Numbered from the stretch's first letter, positions 1-9,133 are shown. The stretch is 64,000 nt of DNA from JBHGYD01 sp041920415 (GCA_041920415.1 JBHGYD010000015.1:1-64000), one strand, 5' to 3'. Numbers and translations: made by a program. The notes: a model not told the origin generated them from the letters alone.

Positions 1-145
1 GTAGCAGCGAAGCGTACCCACCCACTGTCATATATACACAGATTTAAGAAATAAAGTTAGAAGTCGTGTCGAAAAATATTTTTTTGACACCCCTGAAACG
101 GCTACAACCGTTGATATATCAACATTTATAGAGGGAGGAAAAAAT

Positions 146-484
146 ATGAAAAACATTGGAGTAGAATTTAAAATGAGAGTACATAGCAATCGCTGGGGAC
201 ATAAGGATACTTATTCCCTAACGAAAACTGAAAATGGCTGGATACTTAATTCATTAAAGTTTCGTGACATTGAATGTGATAAACACGGAAGTCCCGGCTT
301 AGAAAAAGCTCTTGATTCTGAATCAATTTCATATCCTCATGATTTAGGATATTTCCTTTCTGACATTTGGGACGCTTCACAAAATAGAAGTAAAGAAGAA
401 GTTCAAAGGTATTTCGATGAGCTTGGAGAATGGATTTCTCGTACTGAAGAAACTAAGCCGAATTTCTCTCCATTAAATTTATAA
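146..484 (+). CDS. Hypothetical protein, 112 aa
   Basis: I do not recognise a firm family. The ATG follows a strong GGAGG site at about 10 nt. The product is soluble, with many aromatic and charged residues (motifs RWGHKDTY, DLGYFLSDIWDAS) and no signal peptide or membrane segment. The opening residues recall small orphan proteins carried on mobile gene cassettes, but that is a weak impression. It stands alone and is followed by nested inverted repeats. The GC is low, like the decayed gene after it, which suggests acquired DNA. It is probably a real gene because the start signal is good and the composition is protein-like. Confidence 0.6.
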   Translation: MKNIGVEFKMRVHSNRWGHKDTYSLTKTENGWILNSLKFRDIECDKHGSPGLEKALDSESISYPHDLGYFLSDIWDASQNRSKEEVQRYFDELGEWISRTEETKPNFSPLNL

Positions 485-526
485 TGATTTAAAGGGATTT
501 GTGTTTTATAACTTCTTTAAAAAAGC

Positions 527-642
527 GTAATAATCCTTACGTATAAGCAGCTAAAAAGGCGTAAACAATGTTTACGTTCTTTTTAGCTGGATAATGTAAA
601 TTTTTTCACCTTCAGATTATTAGTTGCGACACTTTGTCGCAA
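527..642. terminator. Cluster of three inverted repeats after the orphan gene
   Basis: Three hairpins follow the first gene. One is small, CGTAA/TTACG at 527-541. One is long: CAGCTAAAAAGGCGTAAAC at 548-566 pairs with 570-589 and is rich in A on one side and T on the other, so it could stop transcription both ways. The third is a perfect 8-bp stem, TTGCGACA/TGTCGCAA, with a 3-nt loop at 624-642. The middle one is the best terminator candidate. Confidence 0.55.
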
Positions 643-674
643 TTTAAATATACAGATTCCAACTGTAACAATAA

Positions 675-1138
675 GAATTAGGTACTGAGGTACCATATGT
701 GGGTGTGGGTCTTGCATTTCCTAAACCATATATTTTTAATAATGGTGGGAGACCAGTTATTTATGAAAAAAGAGAAGACAAAAAGTATTTTCCAAAAGAT
801 GAATGATGAAAAATTGTGAACTTTGACTTATCACAAAAATCACAAAATGATAATATTATAGAGAGGATACATGAAAGAGAATGACGATTATCTGCGGATG
901 AATTTTATTTTGATCTATCAAAAGCAGTGATTTTATTATCTAACAAAAATGTGTAATGTAAATTTATTGGAAAGTGTCTTCCTGATATTTTAGGAGAGGT
1001 TATGGGAAGTATCCAGTTAGTTCTATTGAAATATTAGAAAATTCCCGTTTATATCTAAAAGAAGGTACTATTAAATATTTTCAAGTATACGACGCTTGTT
1101 ACTGGATTAATCGGGTGCTAGCGGTATTGATCCAATAA
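675..1138 (+). pseudogene. Decayed AbiGi-like abortive-infection gene
   Basis: Reading from 675 gives VPYVGVGLAFPKPYIFNNGG, then RPVIYEK, KIVNFDLS, HERE, and FYFDLSKAVILLSNKNV. This is the order seen in proteins annotated as AbiGi-type abortive phage resistance antitoxins. The frame is broken at about 803-808 (TGATGA), 879 (TGA) and 955 (TAA). The three TGA codons fall exactly where the family normally has tryptophan (a WW pair, and W in HEREW), so they look like TGG-to-TGA changes. No start codon or ribosome site is visible. A second piece (SSIEILENS...) follows in another frame up to about 1138. The family assignment rests on recalled motifs only. Confidence 0.5.
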
Positions 1139-1161
1139 GCTTTAAGTTTGTAGTAAATTTG

Positions 1162-1193
1162 TCACCAGTTCATCGAGCTTGGTGATTTTTTTA
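1162..1193 (+). terminator. Rho-independent terminator
   Basis: TCACCA at 1162-1167 pairs with TGGTGA at 1180-1185, followed by seven T. It lies after the decayed AbiGi-like gene and before the methyltransferase gene. Confidence 0.6.
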
Positions 1194-1311
1194 TGGAATA
1201 AACACGATTTTAAATAGCTTATATTATTATGAATTTTTAACAAAGCTACCACTCCTTGTCCTAAAAAGTTATAATTAGAAAGTAAGAATATGCAACAAGG
1301 AGAAATAGAAA

Positions 1312-2151
1312 ATGCAACCGTTTTTAAAATGGGCTGGCGGTAAAAGACAATTACTTTCACAATTTAAACCATTTATACCAGAAATAGGAGATAGCACCTA
1401 TTACGAGCCATTTTTAGGAGCAGGTGCAATGCTTTTTCATCTTCGACCTAAAAATGCAGTAGTTAATGATATAAACAGCGAATTATATAATGTTTACTCG
1501 GTAATAAAGGATAAAGAACTTTTTGAAGAACTAATTGAAGATTTAAAAAAACATATAAATGAAAAAGATTATTTTTACGAAATTCGAGCTTGGGATAGAA
1601 CAGAAGAATACAAAAATATTTCTCCTGTCAAAAAAGCTTCACGCTTCATTTATCTAAACAAAACTTGCTTTAATGGTCTTTATAGAGTTAATAGTAAAGG
1701 ACAATTTAATGTCCCTTTTGGGAAATATAAAAATCCAGAAATAGTTAATGAAGCAGTACTGAGAGAAGTTCATGATTACTTAAACAATAACAATATTACA
1801 TTGTTAAACGTAGATTTTGAAGAAGCGGTTAAAGACGCAAAAAGCGGAGATTTTGTGTATTTTGACCCACCATATGACCCGCTTTCAGAAACATCATCAT
1901 TTACAAGTTACGCACAAGAGGGGTTCGGAAAAGAAGACCAATTAAGATTACGAGATACTTTTAGAGAGCTAAACGCTCGTGGCTGTAAAGTCATGTTAAG
2001 TAATTCAGATACGCCTTTCATACGAGAGATTTATCAAGAGTTCAAAATTATAACTGTACAAGCTAACAGAGCAATAAATTCTAAAGCCAACGGTAGGGGA
2101 AAAATAAATGAAGTTTTAGTCTTGGGGGATTATTATGAGTTCGGCAGTTAA
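1312..2151 (+). CDS. DNA adenine N6-methyltransferase (Dam/DpnM-type)
   Basis: This enzyme transfers a methyl group from SAM to the N6 of adenine and protects host DNA from its partner nuclease. The SAM-binding motif FLKWAGGK is at residues 4-11 and the catalytic DPPY at 185-188, the order of alpha-class (Dam/DpnM) enzymes. At 279 aa the length is normal for the family. The ATG follows an AAGGAG site. The 3' end overlaps the next gene by 17 bp, so both are co-transcribed, the usual layout of a type II restriction-modification pair. Many members of this class methylate GATC, but the target here cannot be read from sequence alone. The low GC fits horizontal origin. Confidence 0.88.
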   Translation: MQPFLKWAGGKRQLLSQFKPFIPEIGDSTYYEPFLGAGAMLFHLRPKNAVVNDINSELYNVYSVIKDKELFEELIEDLKKHINEKDYFYEIRAWDRTEEYKNISPVKKASRFIYLNKTCFNGLYRVNSKGQFNVPFGKYKNPEIVNEAVLREVHDYLNNNNITLLNVDFEEAVKDAKSGDFVYFDPPYDPLSETSSFTSYAQEGFGKEDQLRLRDTFRELNARGCKVMLSNSDTPFIREIYQEFKIITVQANRAINSKANGRGKINEVLVLGDYYEFGS

Positions 2152-3454
2152 GCAGGAATTTAAAAATGATGTTGCTTGGAATAAACTCTTTGATAAATAC
2201 AATATTTTAAGTAAAATTAGTCGAGAAGGTTTTTATGAAATAAGTGCTTCTGAAATTCGTGAGTATCGTGAACCACGATTAATGTGTAAATTTGACCATG
2301 AGAACAATTTACCAAAGATTTTCAAGGAAAATAATTTATCAATTTTACCTTTGTCACGTTCAAAATATGTCATTGGGCAATTTGAGATATTTGAAAAAGT
2401 ACAGTATCAAAAGAAAAAGCCAATTACTGTAAGTATCCCAAAGCATTTAGAAACCATAGATACAAGTAATCTTTATTCTGAAAGTGCAGCTTTACATTGT
2501 GCATATGTATCAGGAATGATTCATCATTTACTAGAAGAAGATTATATTGAAAATTTAGGGAATGTATTTCCAACTGTTTCGGGTAGAATGGGAAGTGGCG
2601 ATTTTTCGTTTCAAGTAAGGTCACCTCGAGGGACATATAAAGATATAAGCGTGAATGGCTCCCAGATTGAAATTGATGGAGGGTACGAAAGCTCAAGGTA
2701 TTTTGCAATTATAGAAGCAAAAAAAGAATCTGTCACCGATTTTAATGTAAGGCAATTATTTTATCCTTATAGGGTTTGGCAGAACAAAATTAACAAAGAG
2801 GTAAAGCCTATATTCTTTACCTTCTCAAACGATGTATTCAGTTTCTTTATTTATAGGTTTAATAATGAAAATGTATTCAATTCAATTGAACTGGTAGACC
2901 AAGTCAACTTTGTTATATCACACGATAAAATAACAGTAAATGATATTAGAGAAGTTTATGCAAAGACCAACATTGTACCTGAGCCAGAAGTGCCATTCCC
3001 TCAAGCAGATAGTTTTCACAGAGTAATTGATTTACTTGGCTTGTTATATAATGATTCTCTGTATAAAGATTTTATTACGGAAAACTACAATTTCGATGAA
3101 CGACAAACAAATTATTATACAGACGTGGGTATATATTTAGGCCTAATTCAAAAGAAAAAAGATGCTAATAGACGTATTTATTTTTCATTGACCAGACTGG
3201 GTAGAGAAATTATGTCCTTGCCTTATAAGCAAAAATATTTAGCAATTGCTTCTAAAATATTGGAACATGAAATTTTTAATAAGGTATTTGCAGAGTTTTT
3301 TATGAAAGAGGAAATTGAAAGAGAAAGAGTCGTGGAAATAATGCAGGAATGTGGGGTTTACAATGTAAATTCCTACTCTACTCTTAATCGTAGAGCTTCA
3401 ACTGTAATTTCTTATGTCAAATGGATTTATTCGCTGGTAAACGATACTCAATGA
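2135..3454 (+). CDS. Type II restriction endonuclease, PD-(D/E)XK type
   Basis: This is the likely cleavage partner of the overlapping adenine methyltransferase. Residues 179-197 read IEIDGGYESSRYFAIIEAKK, giving the PD-(D/E)XK pattern with D181, E194 and K196. It is preceded by GDFSFQVRS, which would be the usual core strand. The length (439 aa) fits type II enzymes with extra DNA-recognition domains. The start ATG lies within the methyltransferase gene with an adequate GGGG-rich site upstream. Its specificity is presumably the same as the methyltransferase and is unknown. The nuclease role is inferred from gene position plus the catalytic motif. Confidence 0.75.
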   Translation: MSSAVKQEFKNDVAWNKLFDKYNILSKISREGFYEISASEIREYREPRLMCKFDHENNLPKIFKENNLSILPLSRSKYVIGQFEIFEKVQYQKKKPITVSIPKHLETIDTSNLYSESAALHCAYVSGMIHHLLEEDYIENLGNVFPTVSGRMGSGDFSFQVRSPRGTYKDISVNGSQIEIDGGYESSRYFAIIEAKKESVTDFNVRQLFYPYRVWQNKINKEVKPIFFTFSNDVFSFFIYRFNNENVFNSIELVDQVNFVISHDKITVNDIREVYAKTNIVPEPEVPFPQADSFHRVIDLLGLLYNDSLYKDFITENYNFDERQTNYYTDVGIYLGLIQKKKDANRRIYFSLTRLGREIMSLPYKQKYLAIASKILEHEIFNKVFAEFFMKEEIERERVVEIMQECGVYNVNSYSTLNRRASTVISYVKWIYSLVNDTQ

Positions 3455-3793
3455 TTAATTATTCAGAAAATTATTTTCGGTCTATCCTCGTTTCACAAAC
3501 TATGGTGATTTATAAATATAAACAAACAAATTAACACGGACCTATAAGCTTTGGGCATATGTTAATATTTTTGGATTGAAAAATCAATGTTTATATAGGG
3601 GTTAGATTACGGAATGTAAAACTTGAACAATTGAACTCAGAATTCATCGCCATAGTGGCAGATAAGTTGAGACTTGAACATAAGGCATCTTGATAGGTTG
3701 ATAAATAAGGATTTAAGTGTAAAGGCTAAGCCAATCAGTTTTTGTAAAACGTACTAAAAACTCGGATTATAAACCAATAACTTTTTTCATCTC
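3455..3793. other. Gene-poor stretch
   Basis: No convincing gene is seen. A short open stretch at 3616-3696 reads NVKLEQLNSEFIAIVADKLR and ends LEHKAS, but it has no start or ribosome site and may be a scrap of an older gene. Confidence 0.4.
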
Positions 3794-3843
3794 GGGGCTG
3801 ACTTTACATCGCTTAAAGGCGATGTTTTGAGTCAGCCCCTTTT
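3794..3843 (+). terminator. Strong bidirectional terminator
   Basis: GGGGCTGACT at 3794-3803 pairs with AGTCAGCCCC at 3830-3839, with an inner stem CATCGC/GCGATG at 3807-3824 and a T run after it. It separates the restriction-modification pair from the convergent ATPase gene. Confidence 0.8.
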
Positions 3844-3883
3844 GTTTATAAGCTTTTAGATTTACAAGATAAATACTCAAGGA

Positions 3884-5320
3884 TTATTTTACATGTAATT
3901 GAAGTGACAAACCTTTTCGAACGCTGGCTGTAAAAATTTGCGTTTTAGGAGGATTTAAGTGAGTCACACTTTCGAAATTATCAAGAAAAATTGGATAACA
4001 TCTATTACAAAAACGACGTATGATTGAAGAAATTTCAACCATACATCTTATTTTTTCGCTATATGATAAAACTCTATAAGGTTTATTTTTATAAAATATT
4101 TGAAAGTCAGGGCGCAGTTCTCCGCTTTTAAGACGTTTAAACAGCAGTATCTGACTATCTGACAGCTCATTATTGATCATATTTTGTATGTTTGCAAAAA
4201 CTTGGGCGAGTTGATGTTTGAGCAACTTCATTTCCGATTTGATCGTTTGTATATTGATTTCTTTTGATTTAAGCGTATCAATAATCTCCATTTTCTTTTG
4301 TTGCAACTGTTTTGCGATTATTTGACTGTTTTGCTGTATTTTCGCTTGTTCAATTCGCTCATTTTGCTTTTGGATCCCCATCTGCAACTGTTCTATTTTC
4401 ATTGTTAGTTCTTTGAGTTCACGATTAAGTAACTCTTCTTTTTGCTCTAATGTTTCCTTTTCTAATAAAAGCTGCTCCGTTGAAACAGCTGCTTCCTTTT
4501 TAAGAGATAATCGATACTCGTTTGACAGTGTTTGTTTACATAGTGGACATTGTTCATAAGTTGTTAGCTCTTGATGTTTTTGCAAATCCAATAGTTTGGA
4601 GTTAATTTCTTCCAGTCGTCTTTGAACACTTGCAATCGCAGTTCTTATTTCTTCGTTTTGTCTTTTCATTTTTTCCAAGTTTGCTTCAGTTAATATTTTT
4701 TGCGTTTCCATTTTAGCAAAATCAATTTGTTCATCATTCGTTTGCTTTTCGAAAGAAGCGAACTCCGATTCGAGAATGTTAAGCTGACCATAATAATAAG
4801 TAATGTTTTGTTTCAGCTTTTTTTCTTGTTTCAGCAAATCTTTCATTCGAGTTTCTAAGGCCTTAATAGTTTCATTGATTTCATTTTGATTAGGCAACAG
4901 TGAGAGAAGAAATTCACGGGCTACTTTTTTATCCTCTTCAGGAAATATATCAGGGAAAAAACTATAAATGAAAAGAGTATGGTCTCCAATTAACTGTGAG
5001 AGCTGTTTTTGTGTGATCTTATTGTTATTAAGAAGAAGAGTTTCTTTTTTACCGTGAATCGACCGTTCAATTTCTAAAAGTTCGTTATTTAGTTGTATCG
5101 CAATTTTGACCGACATTGAGTTTTTTCCTGCTTGAATAAAATCATGTACATACGTCTTAAAACCGTGTTTTGTTACTCCATACAGCGCAAACACAATCGC
5201 ATCTCCAATCGATGTTTTACCGGTAAAGTTATCCCCGAAGAAATGATTTGTATTCTTAAAGTGAAAGCTGGCATATGTATGATTTTTAAAATGATGAAGT
5301 TCTAAAGATACGATTTTCAT
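3884..5320 (-). CDS. Rad50/SbcC-like AAA ATPase with zinc-hook motif
   Basis: The N-terminus MKIVSLELHHFKNHTYASF is the typical start of SMC/Rad50-type ATPases, and the Walker A motif GDNFTGKTS is at residues 29-37. A long coiled coil rich in K, E and Q follows, with a zinc-hook CPLC at about 258-261, then a second coil. The C-terminal ATPase lobe ends near PIFLDNFESVT, a Walker B-like site in which the usual D-E pair is not evident. At 478 aa it is far shorter than SbcC (over 1000 aa), so it is a mini-Rad50 of the type found on phages and mobile elements. No SbcD-like nuclease lies next to it. It faces the NERD helicase gene across a divergent 159-bp spacer. A DNA repair or defence role is inferred. 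Confidence 0.75.
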   Translation of the reverse strand: MKIVSLELHHFKNHTYASFHFKNTNHFFGDNFTGKTSIGDAIVFALYGVTKHGFKTYVHDFIQAGKNSMSVKIAIQLNNELLEIERSIHGKKETLLLNNNKITQKQLSQLIGDHTLFIYSFFPDIFPEEDKKVAREFLLSLLPNQNEINETIKALETRMKDLLKQEKKLKQNITYYYGQLNILESEFASFEKQTNDEQIDFAKMETQKILTEANLEKMKRQNEEIRTAIASVQRRLEEINSKLLDLQKHQELTTYEQCPLCKQTLSNEYRLSLKKEAAVSTEQLLLEKETLEQKEELLNRELKELTMKIEQLQMGIQKQNERIEQAKIQQNSQIIAKQLQQKKMEIIDTLKSKEINIQTIKSEMKLLKHQLAQVFANIQNMINNELSDSQILLFKRLKSGELRPDFQIFYKNKPYRVLSYSEKIRCMVEISSIIRRFCNRCYPIFLDNFESVTHLNPPKTQIFTASVRKGLSLQLHVK

Positions 5321-5479
5321 AATCAGTCACCTTTTTCAATTGTTCACTTAAATAATGTTCTTTATCATGATGGATTCTCCTTCAGAATTTTGTAGAATTT
5401 TGGGAAAAATATACTAATTTTGTAGTATAATTGAGTAAAAATGAAATTTTTTACGAAGCAATGATGGAGTGAGAGGTTT

Positions 5480-7402
5480 ATGGCCTATACCATTCCAGAA
5501 ACAATACGCTCTACAGCAACAGTAGGGGAACGTTTATTGTTTCGGACGTTGAAGACGTATTTGCCAGATGATTATATTGTTTATTACGAGCCAGAGATTC
5601 GCGGAAAAAGACCGGATTTCGTCATTATCGGTCCTGACCTAGGGCTTGTTGTGTTAGAAGTGAAAGATTATACGAAAAATACATTATTCCAATTGAACCA
5701 TGATGAGTGGACGATTATAAGCACAGCGGGAGAGCAGACGACAGTGAAAAGCCCGCTGAAGCAGGCGCGTGACAATATGTTTCACATTGTTGACGTTTTG
5801 AAAAAGGACAAAAATTTAATTCATTTAGAAGGAAAATATCAATTTCAGCTTAAGTTTCCTTATGGTTACGGAGCAGTATTTACAAGATTATATCAGAAAG
5901 ACTTTATCCAGGAAGGTCTGTATTCCGTCATCGATCCGAATCTTTGTTTCACGCGCGATGAGATTGATCCGGATAAGGAGTCTTTTTCTGAAGAGAATTT
6001 AATGGAAAAGATATTAAACATGTTCATTGTCCCTTATCGTCTGCGCACACCATTATCAAAGGAAGAGATTGATGCGATTCGCTATCATCTGTTTCCGGAG
6101 GTACGCATTAGTGCGGAGTTTAAGCCGCCTGTTCCATATCAGGATCAGTTATTGTTGTCTCTTCATGATATTAAAGCGATGGATCTGCATCAAGAAAACC
6201 TGGCAAAACAAATTGGTGATAAAAATAGATTGATAAGAGGGGTGGCAGGCAGCGGTAAGACGTTGATTTTAGCCAGCCGCGCTAAACTTTTAGCCAAACA
6301 GCACCCAGATTGGAAAATATTAATTCTTTGCTATAATATTTCGCTTGCACAAGGCATTCGGCAAATGATTTATCATATGTTAAACGAACCGGACAGCTTA
6401 TTTGACTTTGATTTTACAAAAGAAGACGGAAAAGCGAAAACAAAATGGAACAACATTATTGTCCGCAATTTTCATGAATGGCTTAAATATGATTTGAAAA
6501 TAACCGAGCGGCAAATTTCTTCTATACTGGAGAAACTTGAAAAAAACGAAGCGATTTTGCCGATGTATGATGCGATTTTAATTGATGAGGGACAGGATTT
6601 CGAATCGGAATGGCTGGCTCTCATCAGTAAACTATTAAATCCGGATACGCAGTCTTTATTGCTCGTTGAAGACAGGGCGCAGACGATCTATAAAAGAAAA
6701 CGCTCTTATCTTCAAGACATGGGCTTGAGTTTTCAAGGACGTTCCAAAATATTGAATATTAACTATCGAAATACGGCACAAATCGTTAAATTTGCTTGGG
6801 ATTTTTATCAGGCGCATTCCATGTTAAAAAATAAAGTGGCTAGCCGTGAATTTGAAGGGGAAATTATCGCACCGCAAAGCACACGGCGAAAAGGACCGGA
6901 ACCGGGCATTTTCAAGGCAGACAATTTTGCACAGGAAATGAAAATGGTTGTTCGGCAAATTCAAAAGCTGCACGAAGAGAAAAAAGTTCCTTACTCTGAG
7001 ATATTAATTCTTTACCGTGTCAAGCGAACACATCGGCAAAATATTATCGATACGATTAAAAGAAGTTTAGAACAGGGACAAATCCCTTATTATTGGCTTA
7101 CGGAAGATGAAACAGCAAAACGAAATTTCTCGCGAGATGATAATACGGTCAAAATCAGCACGATCGAAAGCAGTAAAGGGCTTGATTTTCAAGCGGTATT
7201 TATCGTCAATGTCGACAATATGCCGTTTCCCCTCGAAGAAGATAAAGAGCGGGAAGTTTCCTTATTATATATAGGCATGACAAGAGCGAAAGAATACTTA
7301 TGTCTGTCTTATTCAGGAGAGTCGGAGTTTACGGAGTATTTTGAGAGGATAAGAGAGGAACGACAAAATTCAAAGGACGCACGTGAGAAATATGTAAGAT
7401 GA
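5480..7402 (+). CDS. NERD nuclease-UvrD-like helicase fusion protein
   Basis: The N-terminal about 190 residues form a NERD (nuclease-related) domain: GERLLFRTLK, PDFVIIGPDLG and VVLEVKDYTK give the D...ExK nuclease pattern. A superfamily 1 helicase follows. Walker A GVAGSGKT is at about 254-261, Walker B ILIDEGQDFE at about 370, and the motif VI region LLYIGMTRAKEYL lies near the C-terminus. Such proteins act on DNA, and relatives occur in phage defence loci. The GTG-rich upstream region has GAGAGG before the ATG and a TATAAT-like box at 5426-5431. An HNH nuclease and a MazG-like gene follow in the same direction. A broken copy of its last part lies at 8945-9080. Confidence 0.82.
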   Translation: MAYTIPETIRSTATVGERLLFRTLKTYLPDDYIVYYEPEIRGKRPDFVIIGPDLGLVVLEVKDYTKNTLFQLNHDEWTIISTAGEQTTVKSPLKQARDNMFHIVDVLKKDKNLIHLEGKYQFQLKFPYGYGAVFTRLYQKDFIQEGLYSVIDPNLCFTRDEIDPDKESFSEENLMEKILNMFIVPYRLRTPLSKEEIDAIRYHLFPEVRISAEFKPPVPYQDQLLLSLHDIKAMDLHQENLAKQIGDKNRLIRGVAGSGKTLILASRAKLLAKQHPDWKILILCYNISLAQGIRQMIYHMLNEPDSLFDFDFTKEDGKAKTKWNNIIVRNFHEWLKYDLKITERQISSILEKLEKNEAILPMYDAILIDEGQDFESEWLALISKLLNPDTQSLLLVEDRAQTIYKRKRSYLQDMGLSFQGRSKILNINYRNTAQIVKFAWDFYQAHSMLKNKVASREFEGEIIAPQSTRRKGPEPGIFKADNFAQEMKMVVRQIQKLHEEKKVPYSEILILYRVKRTHRQNIIDTIKRSLEQGQIPYYWLTEDETAKRNFSRDDNTVKISTIESSKGLDFQAVFIVNVDNMPFPLEEDKEREVSLLYIGMTRAKEYLCLSYSGESEFTEYFERIREERQNSKDAREKYVR

Positions 7403-7447
7403 ACATATAGGGTATTCAAATACTCCCATTGTCTATAGGTGAACAAA

Positions 7448-8434
7448 ATGACCTGGAACCTAAAAATCGGAGAGATTAAAGAAACCTATTTAACCGAACA
7501 GCAAATTTGGCAAATGTTCAATACGTTCTTTTCGCCAAAGTCCAAAAATACAACGACTTATAAATTTGGTCTTATTAAATCGTTAATTGAAAACTTGTAT
7601 AATGTAAACGAAAATTTAGAGATCAATTATTATCAGTTATTTGAGTCGTTCACAAAAATTTATTGGAATTTAGTAGTGCATCATCAATTGAGACAGAGCA
7701 ATAGTTCATCAATGAATTCGGGAATTGAAAAAGTATTAGTAAATTTTCAAAAAGAGCACGAAATTCCAAATGATTTTCGATTTGATAAACTTCCTTATGA
7801 CCATCAACTAGAGCTTGTTCAACAGGTAAAAAAGGTAGGAAAGAAATATGTAATCGGAGCGCTTTATGGAGATTCGCGAGGAATCATTTATGAATTTGAC
7901 TTGAAAAAAGAGTATATGAAGATGAATCATGTAGTTTACCAGTTTATGTTGAAATATCAAAAAGTACTTACATATTTAACGAATTATCATCTTGCTTTGT
8001 TTTTAGAAAAATACAACAGAGCGGAAAATACAGTGCATATGTTAATGAAGGTAGAAAATGTGTCTAAAAGATCTTCATTAGACGGGTTTTATAATATACT
8101 CATTTCCTTTGGAGAAAAAACATGCTTTTATTGCGGGAAAACGTTAGATGGACGAACGGTAGCCCATGTAGACCATTTCATTCCGTGGAGTTTTGTACAA
8201 ACGGATCATTTATGGAATTTAGTGTTGGCATGCCGAAGCTGCAATCTTTCGAAGCGAGATCGAATAGCTAAACAAATATTTTTAAATTCCCTAATTGACC
8301 GAAACGAGCAGCTTGCTGCATCGAATGAAGATGTAATAATAAAAGAATTTGAATTTTATCGACCAGAGAAACTGCAAGACTTGTATCATTATTCAATTGT
8401 TAACGGCTTTGAACATCAATGGAGTCCAAATTAG
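7448..8434 (+). CDS. HNH endonuclease family protein
   Basis: The C-terminal third carries a zinc-bound HNH nuclease: CFYCGK at about residue 226, then HVDHFIPWSF, NLVLACRSCNLSK. The N-terminal two thirds have no family I can name and may recognise DNA or a partner protein. I chose the ATG at 7448 because AGGTGA lies 5 nt upstream; a GTG at 7439 would add three residues. It starts 45 nt after the NERD-helicase gene and is followed within 22 nt by the MazG-like gene, so the three are probably one transcript. Together they suggest a nucleic-acid targeting defence operon. This role is inference. Confidence 0.75.
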   Translation: MTWNLKIGEIKETYLTEQQIWQMFNTFFSPKSKNTTTYKFGLIKSLIENLYNVNENLEINYYQLFESFTKIYWNLVVHHQLRQSNSSSMNSGIEKVLVNFQKEHEIPNDFRFDKLPYDHQLELVQQVKKVGKKYVIGALYGDSRGIIYEFDLKKEYMKMNHVVYQFMLKYQKVLTYLTNYHLALFLEKYNRAENTVHMLMKVENVSKRSSLDGFYNILISFGEKTCFYCGKTLDGRTVAHVDHFIPWSFVQTDHLWNLVLACRSCNLSKRDRIAKQIFLNSLIDRNEQLAASNEDVIIKEFEFYRPEKLQDLYHYSIVNGFEHQWSPN

Positions 8435-8456
8435 TGGTAATCTGGAGTGGAAAATA

Positions 8457-8783
8457 GTGAAAGTATATAACAAACTCGTCCGTGACCGTATTCCAGAAAT
8501 CATTAAGTCTAGCGGAAAGTTATGTAAGATTCGGATTTTACATGAGGATGAATATGTTCGTGAGTTGCGAAAAAAAGCATTTGAAGAGTTAGAAGAATAC
8601 ATGTCCGCGAAAGATGATGAGTCAGCCATTGAGGAATTGGCTGATGTATTGGAAATAATCCATTCATTAGCGGAATATCATGGCGTGTCCATTGAGAAGG
8701 TGGAAGAAGTTCGCGTTCAAAAAGCGGAAAAGCGAGGGCGGTTTAAGGAAAAAATTTTTTTAATAGAGGTTGAGGATATGTAA
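8457..8783 (+). CDS. MazG-like nucleotide pyrophosphohydrolase (phosphoribosyl-ATP PPase-like)
   Basis: The start VKVYNKLVRDRIPEII is typical of small MazG/HisE-like proteins of Gram-positive bacteria. The acidic helices EELEEYMSAKDDE and EELADVLEII provide the E-x2-E ... E-x2-D metal site of the all-alpha NTP pyrophosphohydrolases. I chose GTG 8457 because GGAG sits 9 nt upstream; earlier in-frame codons add sequence unlike the family. At 108 aa it is full length. It is the last gene of the helicase-HNH-MazG run. Nucleotide-pool hydrolases are found in several defence loci, but house-cleaning of odd nucleotides is an equal possibility. Confidence 0.75.
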   Translation: MKVYNKLVRDRIPEIIKSSGKLCKIRILHEDEYVRELRKKAFEELEEYMSAKDDESAIEELADVLEIIHSLAEYHGVSIEKVEEVRVQKAEKRGRFKEKIFLIEVEDM

Positions 8784-8944
8784 TCTTCAACTGATTGCAA
8801 GTAATGTATAAGTCAAATGTGTTGATTATCAAGAATAGGAAGACTAGTCTCTATATACCTAGCCCTTTCATTTAATAAAAAATGCATCATTTCAGATCGC
8901 TAATCGAAGGTAACATTTGATTTTGATGAGGAAGCATTCTCAAC

Positions 8945-9080
8945 ATGCCATTTTCGTTAGAAGAAGACAAAGAACGTGAAACGTTACTATTGTACATGGG
9001 CATGACGAGAGAAAAAGAGTACCTATGCTTGTCTACTCAGGAGAATCGGAGTTTACGAGAACATTTGGCAAGAGTGTAAA
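8945..9080 (+). pseudogene. Fragment of NERD-helicase 3' end
   Basis: Reading from 8945 gives MPFSLEEDKERETLLLYMGM, then TREKEYLCLS. This is nearly the same as residues near the C-terminus of the complete NERD helicase at 5480-7402 (MPFPLEEDKEREVSLLYIGM). The frame is lost after the CLS codons by a small indel, and the rest of the gene is absent. It is the scar of a second helicase copy that stood directly before the DUF4275 gene. Confidence 0.75.
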
Positions 9081-9133
9081 AAGCGAAAACAACAGCAAAA
9101 GAAACAGGGCTAAGAACGAAAGGACAATGAAAC

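Noticed and set aside
146..642. Integron-type gene cassette with attC site
   Set aside because: The hairpins after the first gene lack the attC core pattern, and no integrase is present.
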